A stretch of 13,368 nucleotides of DNA from positions 1 through 13,368 of the forward strand of contig MGXW01000112.1 in the NCBI GenBank assembly GCA_001801495.1, in the 5' to 3' direction. The notes beneath the pieces were generated by a model. It was not told the DNA's origin. It did not search any database and was given only the letters and a program-made list of their open reading frames with translations. Both the position numbers and the translations under genes were made by a program. Within the stretch, counting starts at the first letter, position 1; each line of letters starts with the position of its first letter. Source of the DNA: Gammaproteobacteria bacterium RIFCSPHIGHO2_12_FULL_37_34. GTDB lineage: Bacteria; Pseudomonadota; Gammaproteobacteria; DSM-16500. Of this stretch, positions 7,041 to 12,983 are shown one piece after another.

Positions 7041-8408
7041 ATGTTTACTCATTTATCAGAACGTTTAAATAAAGTAATCAAAAGTTTAACCGGTCAAGGT
7101 CGGCTAACAGAAAATAACATCAAAGATACATTACGCGATATCCGTATTGCTTTATTAGAAGCAGATGTTGCTCTGCCTGTCGCAATTGCGTTTATCAACG
7201 CCATTCAAGCAAAAGCTATTGGCAAAGAAGTATTAGAAAGCCTCACACCCGGGCAAGTGCTGATTAAGTTAGTCCATGATGAGCTTATCACCATCATGGG
7301 TGATGCGAATGAAGAATTAAATCTTAAAACGGAACCTCCTGCTGTCATTCTTATGACTGGATTACAAGGATCGGGCAAAACAACAACTGTTGCCAAACTT
7401 GCAAAATGGTTAAAACAATCGCAAAACAAAACTGTATTAGTAACAAGCGTTGATATTTACCGCCCAGCAGCCATTGATCAACTAGCAACCCTTGCAAATA
7501 CAATTGGGGTAGATTTTTTCTCTAGCAATGCGTCACAACATCCTGTTGATATTGCTCTTCAAGCTGTTCAAGCAGCTAAAAATAAAGTGATGGATGTTCT
7601 CATCATTGATACTGCCGGTCGCTTACATATCGATGAACAAATGATGTCAGAAATGAAGCGCATCCATGCTGCCATTCAACCCATTGAAACATTATTTGTG
7701 GTGGATAGCATGACTGGCCAAGATGCAGCCCATACCGCTAAAGCTTTCAACGATGCCCTTCCCTTAACCGGGGTAGTGCTAACCAAAGCAGATGGTGATG
7801 CAAAAGGCGGTGCTGCGCTTTCCATTCGCCACTTAACCGGTAAACCAATTAAATTTATTGGCATGGGTGAAAAAATAGATGCATTAGAAGCTTTTTATCC
7901 AGATAGAATGGCCTCCCGTATTTTAGGAATGGGCGACATCCTCACACTAGTTGAAGAAGCTGAACGCACTATTGATAAAGCAAAAGCCGAAAAATTCGCT
8001 AAAAAAATGAAGAAGGGCAAATCATTTGATCTTGAAGATTTTCGCGATCAATTGAAGCAAATTCATCAGATGGGCGGCGTGATGAATATCATGGGTAAGC
8101 TGCCTGGAATGAATCACTTACCACAACAAGTTAAAGATCAATTTAACGACAAAAAATTAATAGAAATCGAAGCCATTATTAATTCCATGACACCCAAAGA
8201 ACGTCGCTTTCCTGAGAGAATAAAAAACTCTCACAAACGGCGAATTGCAACAGGTTCTGGTACTTCCATTCAGGCTATTAATCAATTATTAAAACAGTTT
8301 GAACACATGCAAAGAATGATGAAAAAAATGGCTAAAAAAGGTGGCACGATGAAACTGATGCGTCATCTACAAAGCAAACTGCCATTTAGTGGCTTACCGC
8401 CATTTTGA
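7041..8408 (+). CDS. ffh: signal recognition particle GTPase Ffh (SRP54)
   Basis: Ffh with 4.5S RNA binds signal sequences of nascent membrane and secreted proteins and delivers ribosomes to FtsY at the inner membrane. The 455-residue protein has the usual length and all three domains. The N domain (~1-95) has ALLEADVALP (37-46). The G domain (~98-295) has the P-loop GLQGSGKTT (107-115), DTAGR (190-194) and TKADGDAKGG (248-257). The methionine-rich M domain (~320-455) has MGGVMNIMGKLPGM and, near the end, the RNA-binding RRIATGSGTSIQAINQLLKQF region followed by MQRMMKKMAKKGG. The ATG at 7041 gives the canonical N-terminus; the ribosome site is weak. The gene is divergent from the CorB-like gene and convergent with the GNAT toxin gene 23 bp downstream. 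No terminator hairpin is visible in that gap. Confidence 0.98.
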   Translation: MFTHLSERLNKVIKSLTGQGRLTENNIKDTLRDIRIALLEADVALPVAIAFINAIQAKAIGKEVLESLTPGQVLIKLVHDELITIMGDANEELNLKTEPPAVILMTGLQGSGKTTTVAKLAKWLKQSQNKTVLVTSVDIYRPAAIDQLATLANTIGVDFFSSNASQHPVDIALQAVQAAKNKVMDVLIIDTAGRLHIDEQMMSEMKRIHAAIQPIETLFVVDSMTGQDAAHTAKAFNDALPLTGVVLTKADGDAKGGAALSIRHLTGKPIKFIGMGEKIDALEAFYPDRMASRILGMGDILTLVEEAERTIDKAKAEKFAKKMKKGKSFDLEDFRDQLKQIHQMGGVMNIMGKLPGMNHLPQQVKDQFNDKKLIEIEAIINSMTPKERRFPERIKNSHKRRIATGSGTSIQAINQLLKQFEHMQRMMKKMAKKGGTMKLMRHLQSKLPFSGLPPF

Positions 8409-8431
8409 GTTTGTCGGAGAAGTAGTTCGCC

Positions 8432-8959
8432 CTATGCAAACGATAATTTTTTTATTGTACTCATCGGCAAAAATAATTTAGCTTTATTTTCTGGAAATTC
8501 AATAAATCCAAAATGCTGATAAAACCTACTCGCTTTATTATCTTTAGCATCTACAATCACCGCTGTCATTCCAATTTGATGGCTGATACTCAAACTTCGT
8601 TTGAGTACATCTGCTAAAAGAAAACCACCTATCTTTAATCCATGATGGTTTTTCTCTACTGCTAATCTAGCTAATAATATACCTGGTAAAATGGGATATT
8701 TTGGTAATTTTTTAATTATCTCATCTGGTAATTCACGTGCATCAATCCCTATGGATGCGACAGTATAATAACCAATGATTTTATTTGAATGAAATTGAGT
8801 TAATACATAAGTCACAGAAACATTTTTCTTAGCATCTTGCCCTGCCCGAGTCTTAAGATAATCATCTAAACGGATCGATCCGCAAGAAAACCATTGTTTA
8901 TCATGATGAGGATCTAACCGTGTAATAATATATTCAGAGCGGCTTGAACTATCTGTCAT
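8432..8959 (-). CDS. GNAT acetyltransferase toxin (TacT-like)
   Basis: This 175-residue GNAT-fold protein resembles TacT/AtaT-type toxins, which acetylate the amino group of aminoacyl-tRNAs and block translation. Typical family segments are an N-terminal FSCGSIRLDDYLKTRAGQDAKK (24-45), IIGYYTVASIGIDARELP (61-78), the acetyl-CoA-binding LARLAVEKNHHGLKIGGFLLADVL (96-119), AVIVDAKDNKASRFYQHFGF (133-152) and the end KLFLPMSTI (161-169). Y147 sits where the catalytic tyrosine of TacT is found. In the acetyl-CoA loop the second glycine of the Q/RxxGxG pattern is lysine (HGLKIG). Similar substitutions occur in relatives as I recall them, so loss of activity is not implied. Its ATG overlaps the antitoxin stop as ATGA, indicating coupled translation. 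The target tRNA cannot be read from sequence. Confidence 0.9.
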   Translation of the reverse strand: MTDSSSRSEYIITRLDPHHDKQWFSCGSIRLDDYLKTRAGQDAKKNVSVTYVLTQFHSNKIIGYYTVASIGIDARELPDEIIKKLPKYPILPGILLARLAVEKNHHGLKIGGFLLADVLKRSLSISHQIGMTAVIVDAKDNKASRFYQHFGFIEFPENKAKLFLPMSTIKKLSFA

Positions 8960-9252
8960 TTAGAAAGCACATTCCTTTTGTATTTTTTTGTAATATTCAA
9001 TAAGGCTTTAGAAGGTAAAGGTGGGTTCAAAAGAACTTTAATAAAAACGTCGCGATCTTTTAAAGATAAACGAATTTGCTCGTATTCTTTGATAACTCTG
9101 GTTGCCGCTTCATAGGCTGAATGAACGACAAAATCAGTTAGTGATCGACCAACCAAATCGGCAGCATGTTGCAAAAATTTTTTCTTTTCAGTACTAATTC
9201 TCGCTTCAAGCCGCTTCATTTCTATTTTGTGTTTCAACATTGGAGAAGACAT
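8956..9252 (-). CDS. DUF1778 (TacA-like) ribbon-helix-helix antitoxin
   Basis: This protein of about 98 residues has an N-terminal ribbon-helix-helix DNA-binding region of DUF1778 type: RLEARISTEKKKFLQHAADLVGRSLTDFVVHSAYEAA spans ~14-50. The C-terminal arm (~57-98), which contains VFIKVLLNPPLPSKAL, is the part that wraps and blocks the GNAT toxin in known TacA/TacT pairs. I chose the ATG at 9252. It lies downstream of the promoter -10 box and has TAGGAG about 10 nt upstream. A frame open up to 9327 would start upstream of the promoter and run across the palindromic operator, so it is unlikely to be translated. The gene overlaps the toxin start by 4 nt (ATGA). Autorepression through the palindrome at 9290-9306 is likely. 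Confidence 0.85.
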   Translation of the reverse strand: MSSPMLKHKIEMKRLEARISTEKKKFLQHAADLVGRSLTDFVVHSAYEAATRVIKEYEQIRLSLKDRDVFIKVLLNPPLPSKALLNITKKYKRNVLSK

Positions 9253-9285
9253 AATAAGTATACTCCTATTAAACGCTGTCTTTCT

Positions 9286-9314
9286 ACTATACGGCATTTT
9301 GCCGTACATAACAA
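9286..9314 (-). promoter_or_regulatory. toxin-antitoxin promoter
   Basis: The minus strand has TTGTTA (9314-9309, 4 of 6), an exact 17-bp spacer, and TATAGT (9291-9286, 5 of 6). Transcription would start near 9279, about 27 nt before the antitoxin ATG at 9252. The spacer is nearly filled by a palindrome. Confidence 0.6.
9290..9306. promoter_or_regulatory. palindromic operator candidate of the toxin-antitoxin module
   Basis: TACGGC and GCCGTA are perfect 6-bp inverted arms around a 5-bp centre. The palindrome occupies the -35/-10 spacer and the first two bases of the -10. Bound ribbon-helix-helix antitoxin would exclude RNA polymerase, the usual autoregulation of TacA/TacT-type modules. Binding by this antitoxin is inferred. 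Confidence 0.55.
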
Positions 9315-9352
9315 GGCGCGACACCAATCAGAATAAACATCAATGATTGTAT

Positions 9353-9380
9353 TTGCAACCCTTGAGATCTCGCGTATAAT
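9353..9380 (+). promoter_or_regulatory. promoter of the rpsP-rimM-trmD-rplS operon
   Basis: A perfect TATAAT (9375-9380) follows TTGCAA (9353-9358, 4 of 6) with a 16-bp spacer; TTTGCA one base upstream would give 17 bp. The -10 lies 38 bp before the rpsP ATG. It points away from the divergent toxin-antitoxin promoter about 40 bp upstream. Confidence 0.6.
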
Positions 9381-9418
9381 CTTGCTCTTTTAAAGGCATT
9401 TTAAATAGAGGAAAATAC

Positions 9419-9697
9419 ATGGTTGTGATTCGTTTATCCCGAGGTGGCGTAAGAAAACGCCCATTTTATCATATTGTTGTTGCAGACAAGCAACGCGCTC
9501 GTAATGGTCGTTTTATTGAGCAAATTGGCTATTTTAACCCTATTGCAGCAGGTAAAGATATACGCTTAACTATTGATATAGAGCGTGCTCAATATTGGAT
9601 AACCAAAGGTGCAAAAGCCTCCGATCGCGTCAAATTTTTAATAAAAACCCATAAAAAAACAGCTGCAAAACTCACAACGCAAACCGCTGAAGCTTAA
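9419..9697 (+). CDS. rpsP: 30S ribosomal protein S16
   Basis: S16 binds 16S rRNA in the 30S body and is needed for early small-subunit assembly. The 92-residue protein begins with the conserved MVVIRLSRGGVRKRPFYHIVVAD (1-23) and continues with RARNGRFIEQIGYFNPIA (26-43) and YWITKGAKASDRV (59-71). A short Lys/Thr/Ala-rich tail makes it about 10 residues longer than E. coli S16. An AGAGG ribosome site lies about 7 nt before the ATG. It is the first gene of the canonical S16 operon, with rimM 21 bp downstream. Confidence 0.98.
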   Translation: MVVIRLSRGGVRKRPFYHIVVADKQRARNGRFIEQIGYFNPIAAGKDIRLTIDIERAQYWITKGAKASDRVKFLIKTHKKTAAKLTTQTAEA

Positions 9698-9718
9698 AAT
9701 TAAAACGCTTATTCCATC

Positions 9719-10231
9719 ATGAATAATTCGGCGGATAAAGCATTCATCTCTATAGGTCGGATTGGTTCTACCTATGGAGTACGCGGATGGGTAAAAATTG
9801 ATTCTTATACCGAATCTGGCGCTAAGATACTCGATTATATGCCTTGGTACATAAAGGATCATAACAATTGGCGCATCATTGACATCGAAGACAAAAAAGT
9901 TCAAAACAACCTTGTTATTGTCAAACTCATCGGCGTCCATACGCCTGAAGAAGCTCGCCTTCTGACAGGAAAATTAATTGCTATTTCTCGTTCCCAATTA
10001 CCTGCTTTAAAACAAAACGAATATTATTGGTCTGATTTAGAAGGCTTAACAGTCGTCACTGAAGATGGCGTCGTGCTTGGAAAAATAGCTTATCTTATCG
10101 CAACAGGCGCAAATGACGTGCTTATCGTGAAAGGCGAAAAAGAACATGCTATCCCTTATCTTCCTAATAAAGTAATCAAAAAAATTGACCTCGCTCAACA
10201 TCTGATGATTGTGGATTGGGAGATAAGTTAA
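9719..10231 (+). CDS. rimM: ribosome maturation factor RimM
   Basis: RimM helps late maturation of the 30S head, binding S19 and 16S rRNA. The 170-residue protein has the N-terminal RimM domain with IGRIGSTYGVRGWVKI (12-27) and the family hallmark YYWSDLEGLTV (102-112) leading into the PRC-barrel domain. That barrel includes LGKIAYLIATGANDVLIV (120-137) and IPYLPNKVIKKIDL (145-158). Length is normal for the family. The ATG at 9719 has no strong Shine-Dalgarno, so translation may depend on upstream rpsP. The TAA stop shares its last base with the trmD start (TAATG), indicating coupled translation of the two genes. Confidence 0.97.
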   Translation: MNNSADKAFISIGRIGSTYGVRGWVKIDSYTESGAKILDYMPWYIKDHNNWRIIDIEDKKVQNNLVIVKLIGVHTPEEARLLTGKLIAISRSQLPALKQNEYYWSDLEGLTVVTEDGVVLGKIAYLIATGANDVLIVKGEKEHAIPYLPNKVIKKIDLAQHLMIVDWEIS

Positions 10232-10989
10232 TGTGGTTTGGCATTATTTCACTTTTTCCAGACCTGTTTGCAATATTAAACTCCGGCGTGACAGGAAGAG
10301 CCAAACAAAAGCAATTGCTCGATATAACTTGTTGGAATCCGCGGGATTTTGCAACCGATAAACATCGATCCGTAGACGATAAACCCTATGGTGGTGGCCC
10401 AGGTATGTTGATGATGGCTAAACCATTGCATGCTGCTATCATGGAAGCGAAAAAAGCAGCCCCTTCTCCTACACCAGTGATTTATCTCTCACCTCAAGGA
10501 AGACGATTTGACCAAAATATGGCTATAGAGCTTGTCGCTCAACAATCGGCTATTTTAATAGCAGGTCGTTACGAGGGCATTGATGAGCGTATTATTGAAA
10601 ACGATATTGATGAAGAATGGTCAATTGGTGACTATATTTTGACCGGTGGTGAGCTGGCTGCTATGGTGGTCATTGATGCGGTCTCTCGGCTGATACCAGG
10701 TTGTGTGGGTGACCAAGATTCAATTGCTAAAGACTCCCTAACCACTGGCCTTATTAAATATCCTCAATACACTCGGCCAGAAGTATTTTTGGAGACAACT
10801 GTACCAGATGTATTACTAAGCGGGCATCACCAACAAATTGAGCGCTGGCGTTTAAAACAATCTCTCGGTAAAACGTGGCTAAAACGCCCTGATTTACTAG
10901 CCAAAAAACAGCTCAACCCAGAAGAAGCAAGCTTATTAACCGAATTTATTGAAGAATTTCTACAAAAAACTTCTCGAAAAACTCGGTAA
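10231..10989 (+). CDS. trmD: tRNA (guanine37-N1)-methyltransferase TrmD
   Basis: TrmD methylates N1 of G37 next to the anticodon using S-adenosylmethionine, which prevents +1 frameshifting; it is essential in many bacteria. The 252-residue protein aligns fully with E. coli TrmD (255). It has KPYGGGPGMLMM (51-62), YLSPQGRRFDQ (85-95), GRYEGIDER (112-120), and the trefoil-knot segment SIGDYILTGGELAAM (131-145). R153 and D168 match catalytic Arg154 and Asp169 of the known enzymes. LLSGHHQQIERWR lies in the C-terminal domain. The ATG at 10231 overlaps the rimM stop and is preceded by GGGAG about 8 nt upstream; an in-frame TTG at 10216 is less likely. Unusually, a 153-bp inverted-repeat element begins 14 bp after its stop, before rplS. 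Confidence 0.98.
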   Translation: MWFGIISLFPDLFAILNSGVTGRAKQKQLLDITCWNPRDFATDKHRSVDDKPYGGGPGMLMMAKPLHAAIMEAKKAAPSPTPVIYLSPQGRRFDQNMAIELVAQQSAILIAGRYEGIDERIIENDIDEEWSIGDYILTGGELAAMVVIDAVSRLIPGCVGDQDSIAKDSLTTGLIKYPQYTRPEVFLETTVPDVLLSGHHQQIERWRLKQSLGKTWLKRPDLLAKKQLNPEEASLLTEFIEEFLQKTSRKTR

Positions 10990-10996
10990 AATTAGA

Positions 10997-11003
10997 TAAA
11001 ATG
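10997..11003 (+). repeat. left copy of 7-bp direct repeat flanking the inverted-repeat element
   Basis: TAAAATG abuts the left arm directly. An identical copy lies at 11158-11164, one base beyond the right arm. This fits a target-site duplication made by insertion, though the bases are common in AT-rich DNA. Confidence 0.5.
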
Positions 11004-11156
11004 CATGAGTATTGTTTAAGCTAAGAGCGCTATTGATTTTTTTGTTGATAAAAAGCGGACAGGATGTCCGCTTTAACAAAAAATCCGAAAGGGATGAGTT
11101 TTTTGTGGTTATCAACAAAAAAATCAATAGCGCTCTTAGCTTAAACAATACTCATG
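11004..11156. mobile_element. MITE-like element with perfect 48-bp inverted repeats
   Basis: Positions 11004-11051 and 11109-11156 are exact reverse complements over 48 bp, beginning CATGAGTATTG and ending GTTGATAA in the left arm. The 57-bp interior holds a 10-bp hairpin directly against the left arm (11052-11074) and a weaker hairpin (ACAAAAA...TTTTTGT, about 11076-11106). Identical 7-bp sequences flank the element. No transposase is encoded; short open frames on both strands are mirror products of the arms. The structure fits a small non-autonomous element mobilised in trans, inserted between trmD and rplS. In RNA it would form a very long stem. An alternative is a home-grown regulatory or processing stem. 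The perfect arm identity suggests recent arrival or correction between arms. Confidence 0.7.
11052..11074. repeat. inner 10-bp hairpin, terminator-like on the minus strand
   Basis: AAAGCGGACA and TGTCCGCTTT pair perfectly around a 3-base loop. On the minus strand the stem ends in five T (CTTTTTAT), like a weak intrinsic terminator. On the plus strand only three T follow before AAC, so strong termination of the ribosomal operon is not expected. Confidence 0.5.
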
Positions 11157-11163
11157 TTAAAAT
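11155..11163 (+). promoter_or_regulatory. candidate extended -10 for rplS at the element's right junction
   Basis: TGTTAAAAT combines the last two bases of the right arm (TG) with flanking TAAAAT, giving an extended -10 about 36 bp before the rplS ATG. No good -35 is present 17 bp upstream inside the arm. Confidence 0.3.
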
Positions 11164-11164
11164 G
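11158..11164 (+). repeat. right copy of 7-bp direct repeat flanking the inverted-repeat element
   Basis: TAAAATG, identical to 10997-11003 and separated from the right arm by a single T. It overlaps the candidate -10 of rplS. Confidence 0.5.
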
Positions 11165-11198
11165 GTTTTTTACTATATTGAACAGATGGAAGATCCCA

Positions 11199-11639
11199 AT
11201 GAGCAACGAAATTATACAAGTATTAGAAAACGAATTCACGCAATCACACAAAGGCTTTCCTGTATTTAACTCGGGTGATACGGTTATCGTACAAGTCAAA
11301 GTAAAAGAAGGCGAACGAGTTCGATTACAATCATTTGAAGGTGTGGTCATTGCCAAACGCAATCGAGGCTATCATTCCTCTTTTACAGTACGTAAAATTT
11401 CTCATGGTGTGGGTGTAGAACGTGTATTTCAAAGCTACAGCCCAATCATTGAATCAGTAGAAGTGAAGCGTCGTGGTGATGTACATCGAGCTAAATTATA
11501 TTACATGCGTAATTTGGTCGGACGTGCAGCACGCATTAGAGAAAAATTAACTGGTAATAATAAAATCAATCATACGGAAGTAATCGTTGACGAAGCGATT
11601 CAACAAGATGATGCCAATCAAGGTACGACTACAGAATAA
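11199..11639 (+). CDS. rplS: 50S ribosomal protein L19 with extended C-terminal tail
   Basis: L19 lies at the 30S-50S interface. The 146-residue protein matches E. coli L19 (115 residues) from MSNEIIQVLENEF through GDTVIVQVKVKEGERVRLQSFEGVVIAKRNRG (26-57), FTVRKISHGVGVERVFQ (62-78) and VKRRGDVHRAKLYYMRNLVGRAARIREKL (89-117). About 30 further residues form a polar, mostly acidic tail ending DDANQGTTTE. The ATG at 11199 has GGAAG 6-7 nt upstream and gives the canonical N-terminus; in-frame codons back to 11154 run into the inverted repeat and are not conserved. It is normally the last gene of the rpsP operon. Here it is separated from trmD by 209 bp holding the 153-bp element, so its expression depends on read-through or a local promoter. 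The tail's coding region overlaps the next gene. Confidence 0.96.
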   Translation: MSNEIIQVLENEFTQSHKGFPVFNSGDTVIVQVKVKEGERVRLQSFEGVVIAKRNRGYHSSFTVRKISHGVGVERVFQSYSPIIESVEVKRRGDVHRAKLYYMRNLVGRAARIREKLTGNNKINHTEVIVDEAIQQDDANQGTTTE

Positions 11640-12132
11640 ACTCGTAGCGGTTTATTCTTCCCCCTTAGGCCCAATTGGTATTACTTTATATCATAACCAA
11701 TTATCTGGATTGCAATTTCTTGTTGGAAAAAAAATTCATTCTACAAAATTGTATGAGAAAACTTTATTAATTCGTCAATTGTTCGATGAGCTTTCTCGCT
11801 ATTTTGATTATCCAAAACATCCTTTTAATATCGCCTTACATATTGAAGGTACGCCATTCCAAAAGCGCGTGTGGAAAACTTTACAAACTATTCCAAGCGG
11901 CACAACCCTGACCTACGGTGTGCTTGCCAAGAAATTACATACGAGTCCACGCGCCATTGGCCAAGCTTGTAGAATGAATCGCATTCCCATCATCATTCCT
12001 TGTCACCGTGTCGTTGCTGCACATCATACTGGTGGATACATGGGTCATTCGGTAGGAGCAGTCGCAAAAGTAAAGGAACAATTGTTGCAGCACGAGATAT
12101 CACCCATCACACCTCAACGTGCGAAATGCTAG
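11608..12132 (+). CDS. methylated-DNA--protein-cysteine S-methyltransferase (Ogt/MGMT type)
   Basis: This enzyme repairs O6-alkylguanine by transferring the alkyl group irreversibly to its own cysteine. From the ATG at 11608 it has 174 residues. An N-terminal Ogt-like domain (~11-80) is followed by the DNA-binding and active-site domain. That domain has FQKRVWKTLQTIPSGTTLTYGVLA (84-107), the helix with the arginine finger SPRAIGQA (R115), N124, and the active site IPCHRVV with C132. E157 in VKEQLL matches the conserved glutamate of the catalytic triad-like network. The usual NP before the active site is NR here. The start is uncertain: ATG codons at 11608 and 11611 and a TTG at 11587 are in frame, all inside rplS, and none has a strong ribosome site. 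The overlap with rplS in another frame suggests coupled translation. No AraC-type Ada regulatory domain is present. Confidence 0.93.
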   Translation: MMPIKVRLQNKLVAVYSSPLGPIGITLYHNQLSGLQFLVGKKIHSTKLYEKTLLIRQLFDELSRYFDYPKHPFNIALHIEGTPFQKRVWKTLQTIPSGTTLTYGVLAKKLHTSPRAIGQACRMNRIPIIIPCHRVVAAHHTGGYMGHSVGAVAKVKEQLLQHEISPITPQRAKC

Positions 12133-12217
12133 CAAGGATACTGCTTCCTGTTTTCATAATATTTCCTTAATCATTAAATGATATTCTTCACTCAGAATAA
12201 TGTCGTACTATCAATTC

Positions 12218-12223
12218 GAGGAG
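12218..12223 (+). promoter_or_regulatory. ribosome binding site fixing the 248-residue protein start
   Basis: GAGGAG lies 8 nt before the ATG at 12232. The upstream in-frame ATG at 12178 has no such motif, which favours the shorter product. Confidence 0.65.
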
Positions 12224-12231
12224 CAAATCAA

Positions 12232-12978
12232 ATGATGTGTCATCAACCGGGTATTAATACCAGTCAGTTATCTCTTGATGAAGAAATTGAAGAAATTCGT
12301 AAGAAAATGGTTGCTATTCATAATAGGCATACTAATAACCGTACCTGTGAATCAGCACACCCCTTTATTTCTTCCCTAGATGTATCTTATCTTACATGCG
12401 AAGTAACAGAGATTTATAATCAAATTTCAACTAGCAACCTAAATAAAAATGCTCAAACCGAATTAAAAAAATCATTAATGGATTTAATTGACAACATTAA
12501 TGAAATAGATGAGGATGTTTCTTCTCTTCAATCTTCATCTTCAATAGAAAAAATCCAAGCTAAAATAGCCCAAGTAGAAAAAAATAAAAATGATTTTGTT
12601 AGCCAACTAGAAACATACAAGCTTCATGAAAATCAAGATTCCAAAAAAGCGGGAATGATAGCAGCCGGAGCATTCATAACTGCTCTCGGGGTCATTTTAG
12701 TTAGCTTAGGCATAATGATGATGGTTGCTTCTTCTGGATTTGTACCATTATCAGGGTTAGGATTAATTGTTGCGATAATAGGCGGGGATCTCATGATACA
12801 GGGAATAATAGCATGTGACAGTGCTTGCAAACCAAAACCTTCTCTTCCAGATCATACCTCCCCCTTCAGAACCAAAATAGATAATCTATTTAAATTTTAT
12901 AAATCAAAAACACCATCAGATAAAGCCTCTCCTCAAACACCAAATCACAACCTGGGGTTAACAAATAGATTAACATAG
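12232..12978 (+). CDS. coiled-coil protein with two glycine-rich membrane segments, function unknown
   Basis: I do not recognise a family for this 248-residue protein. Residues ~12-135 are polar and helix-forming (for example LSLDEEIEEIRKKM at 14-26 and IEKIQAKIAQVEKNKNDFVSQLE at 105-127). Two hydrophobic helices follow at ~140-166 (GMIAAGAFITALGVILVSLG, then IMMMVA) and ~172-194 (GLIVAIIGGDLMIQGI at 177-192), just before two cysteines (C195, C199). A Pro/Ser/Thr/Lys-rich tail of about 50 residues ends the protein. There is no N-terminal signal peptide. The ATG at 12232 has an excellent GAGGAG site; an ATG at 12178 would add 18 residues without one. The order of coiled coil, glycine-rich membrane pair and polar tail repeats that of the 797-residue protein, and both contain GLIVAII. 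It is convergent with the RMD1-like gene, with 5 bp between stops. A secreted or host-membrane role is conjecture. Confidence 0.75.
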   Translation: MMCHQPGINTSQLSLDEEIEEIRKKMVAIHNRHTNNRTCESAHPFISSLDVSYLTCEVTEIYNQISTSNLNKNAQTELKKSLMDLIDNINEIDEDVSSLQSSSSIEKIQAKIAQVEKNKNDFVSQLETYKLHENQDSKKAGMIAAGAFITALGVILVSLGIMMMVASSGFVPLSGLGLIVAIIGGDLMIQGIIACDSACKPKPSLPDHTSPFRTKIDNLFKFYKSKTPSDKASPQTPNHNLGLTNRLT

Positions 12979-12983
12979 GCATA

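Noticed and set aside
8213..8233. Inverted repeat TGAGAG/CTCTCA with an A-rich loop inside ffh
   Set aside because: It lies in the conserved M-domain coding region and is explained by the codons; no T-run follows and termination there would truncate an essential protein.
9253..9327. Longer N-terminus for the DUF1778 antitoxin
   Set aside because: It would start upstream of the promoter -10 and translate through the operator palindrome, and the added residues do not resemble the family.
9638..9940. 100-codon minus-strand frame across rpsP and rimM
   Set aside because: It is antisense to two well-supported conserved genes and has no recognisable product.
11012..11269. Open reading frames on both strands within the 153-bp element with identical N-termini
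   Set aside because: They begin in the two arms of the perfect inverted repeat, so the same peptide appears on each strand by symmetry; there is no ribosome site or recognisable product.
12131..12156. Possible terminator hairpin after the alkyltransferase gene
   Set aside because: Only 4-bp stems (AGGA/TCCT or AGCA/TGCT) can form and the T-run is short, so it is not supportable.
12167..12177. TTAA repeat resembling a PmrA box upstream of the 248-residue protein
   Set aside because: The two TTAA units are only 3 bp apart, too close for the tandem spacing I recall for the Legionella/Coxiella PmrA site, and TTAA pairs are common in AT-rich DNA.
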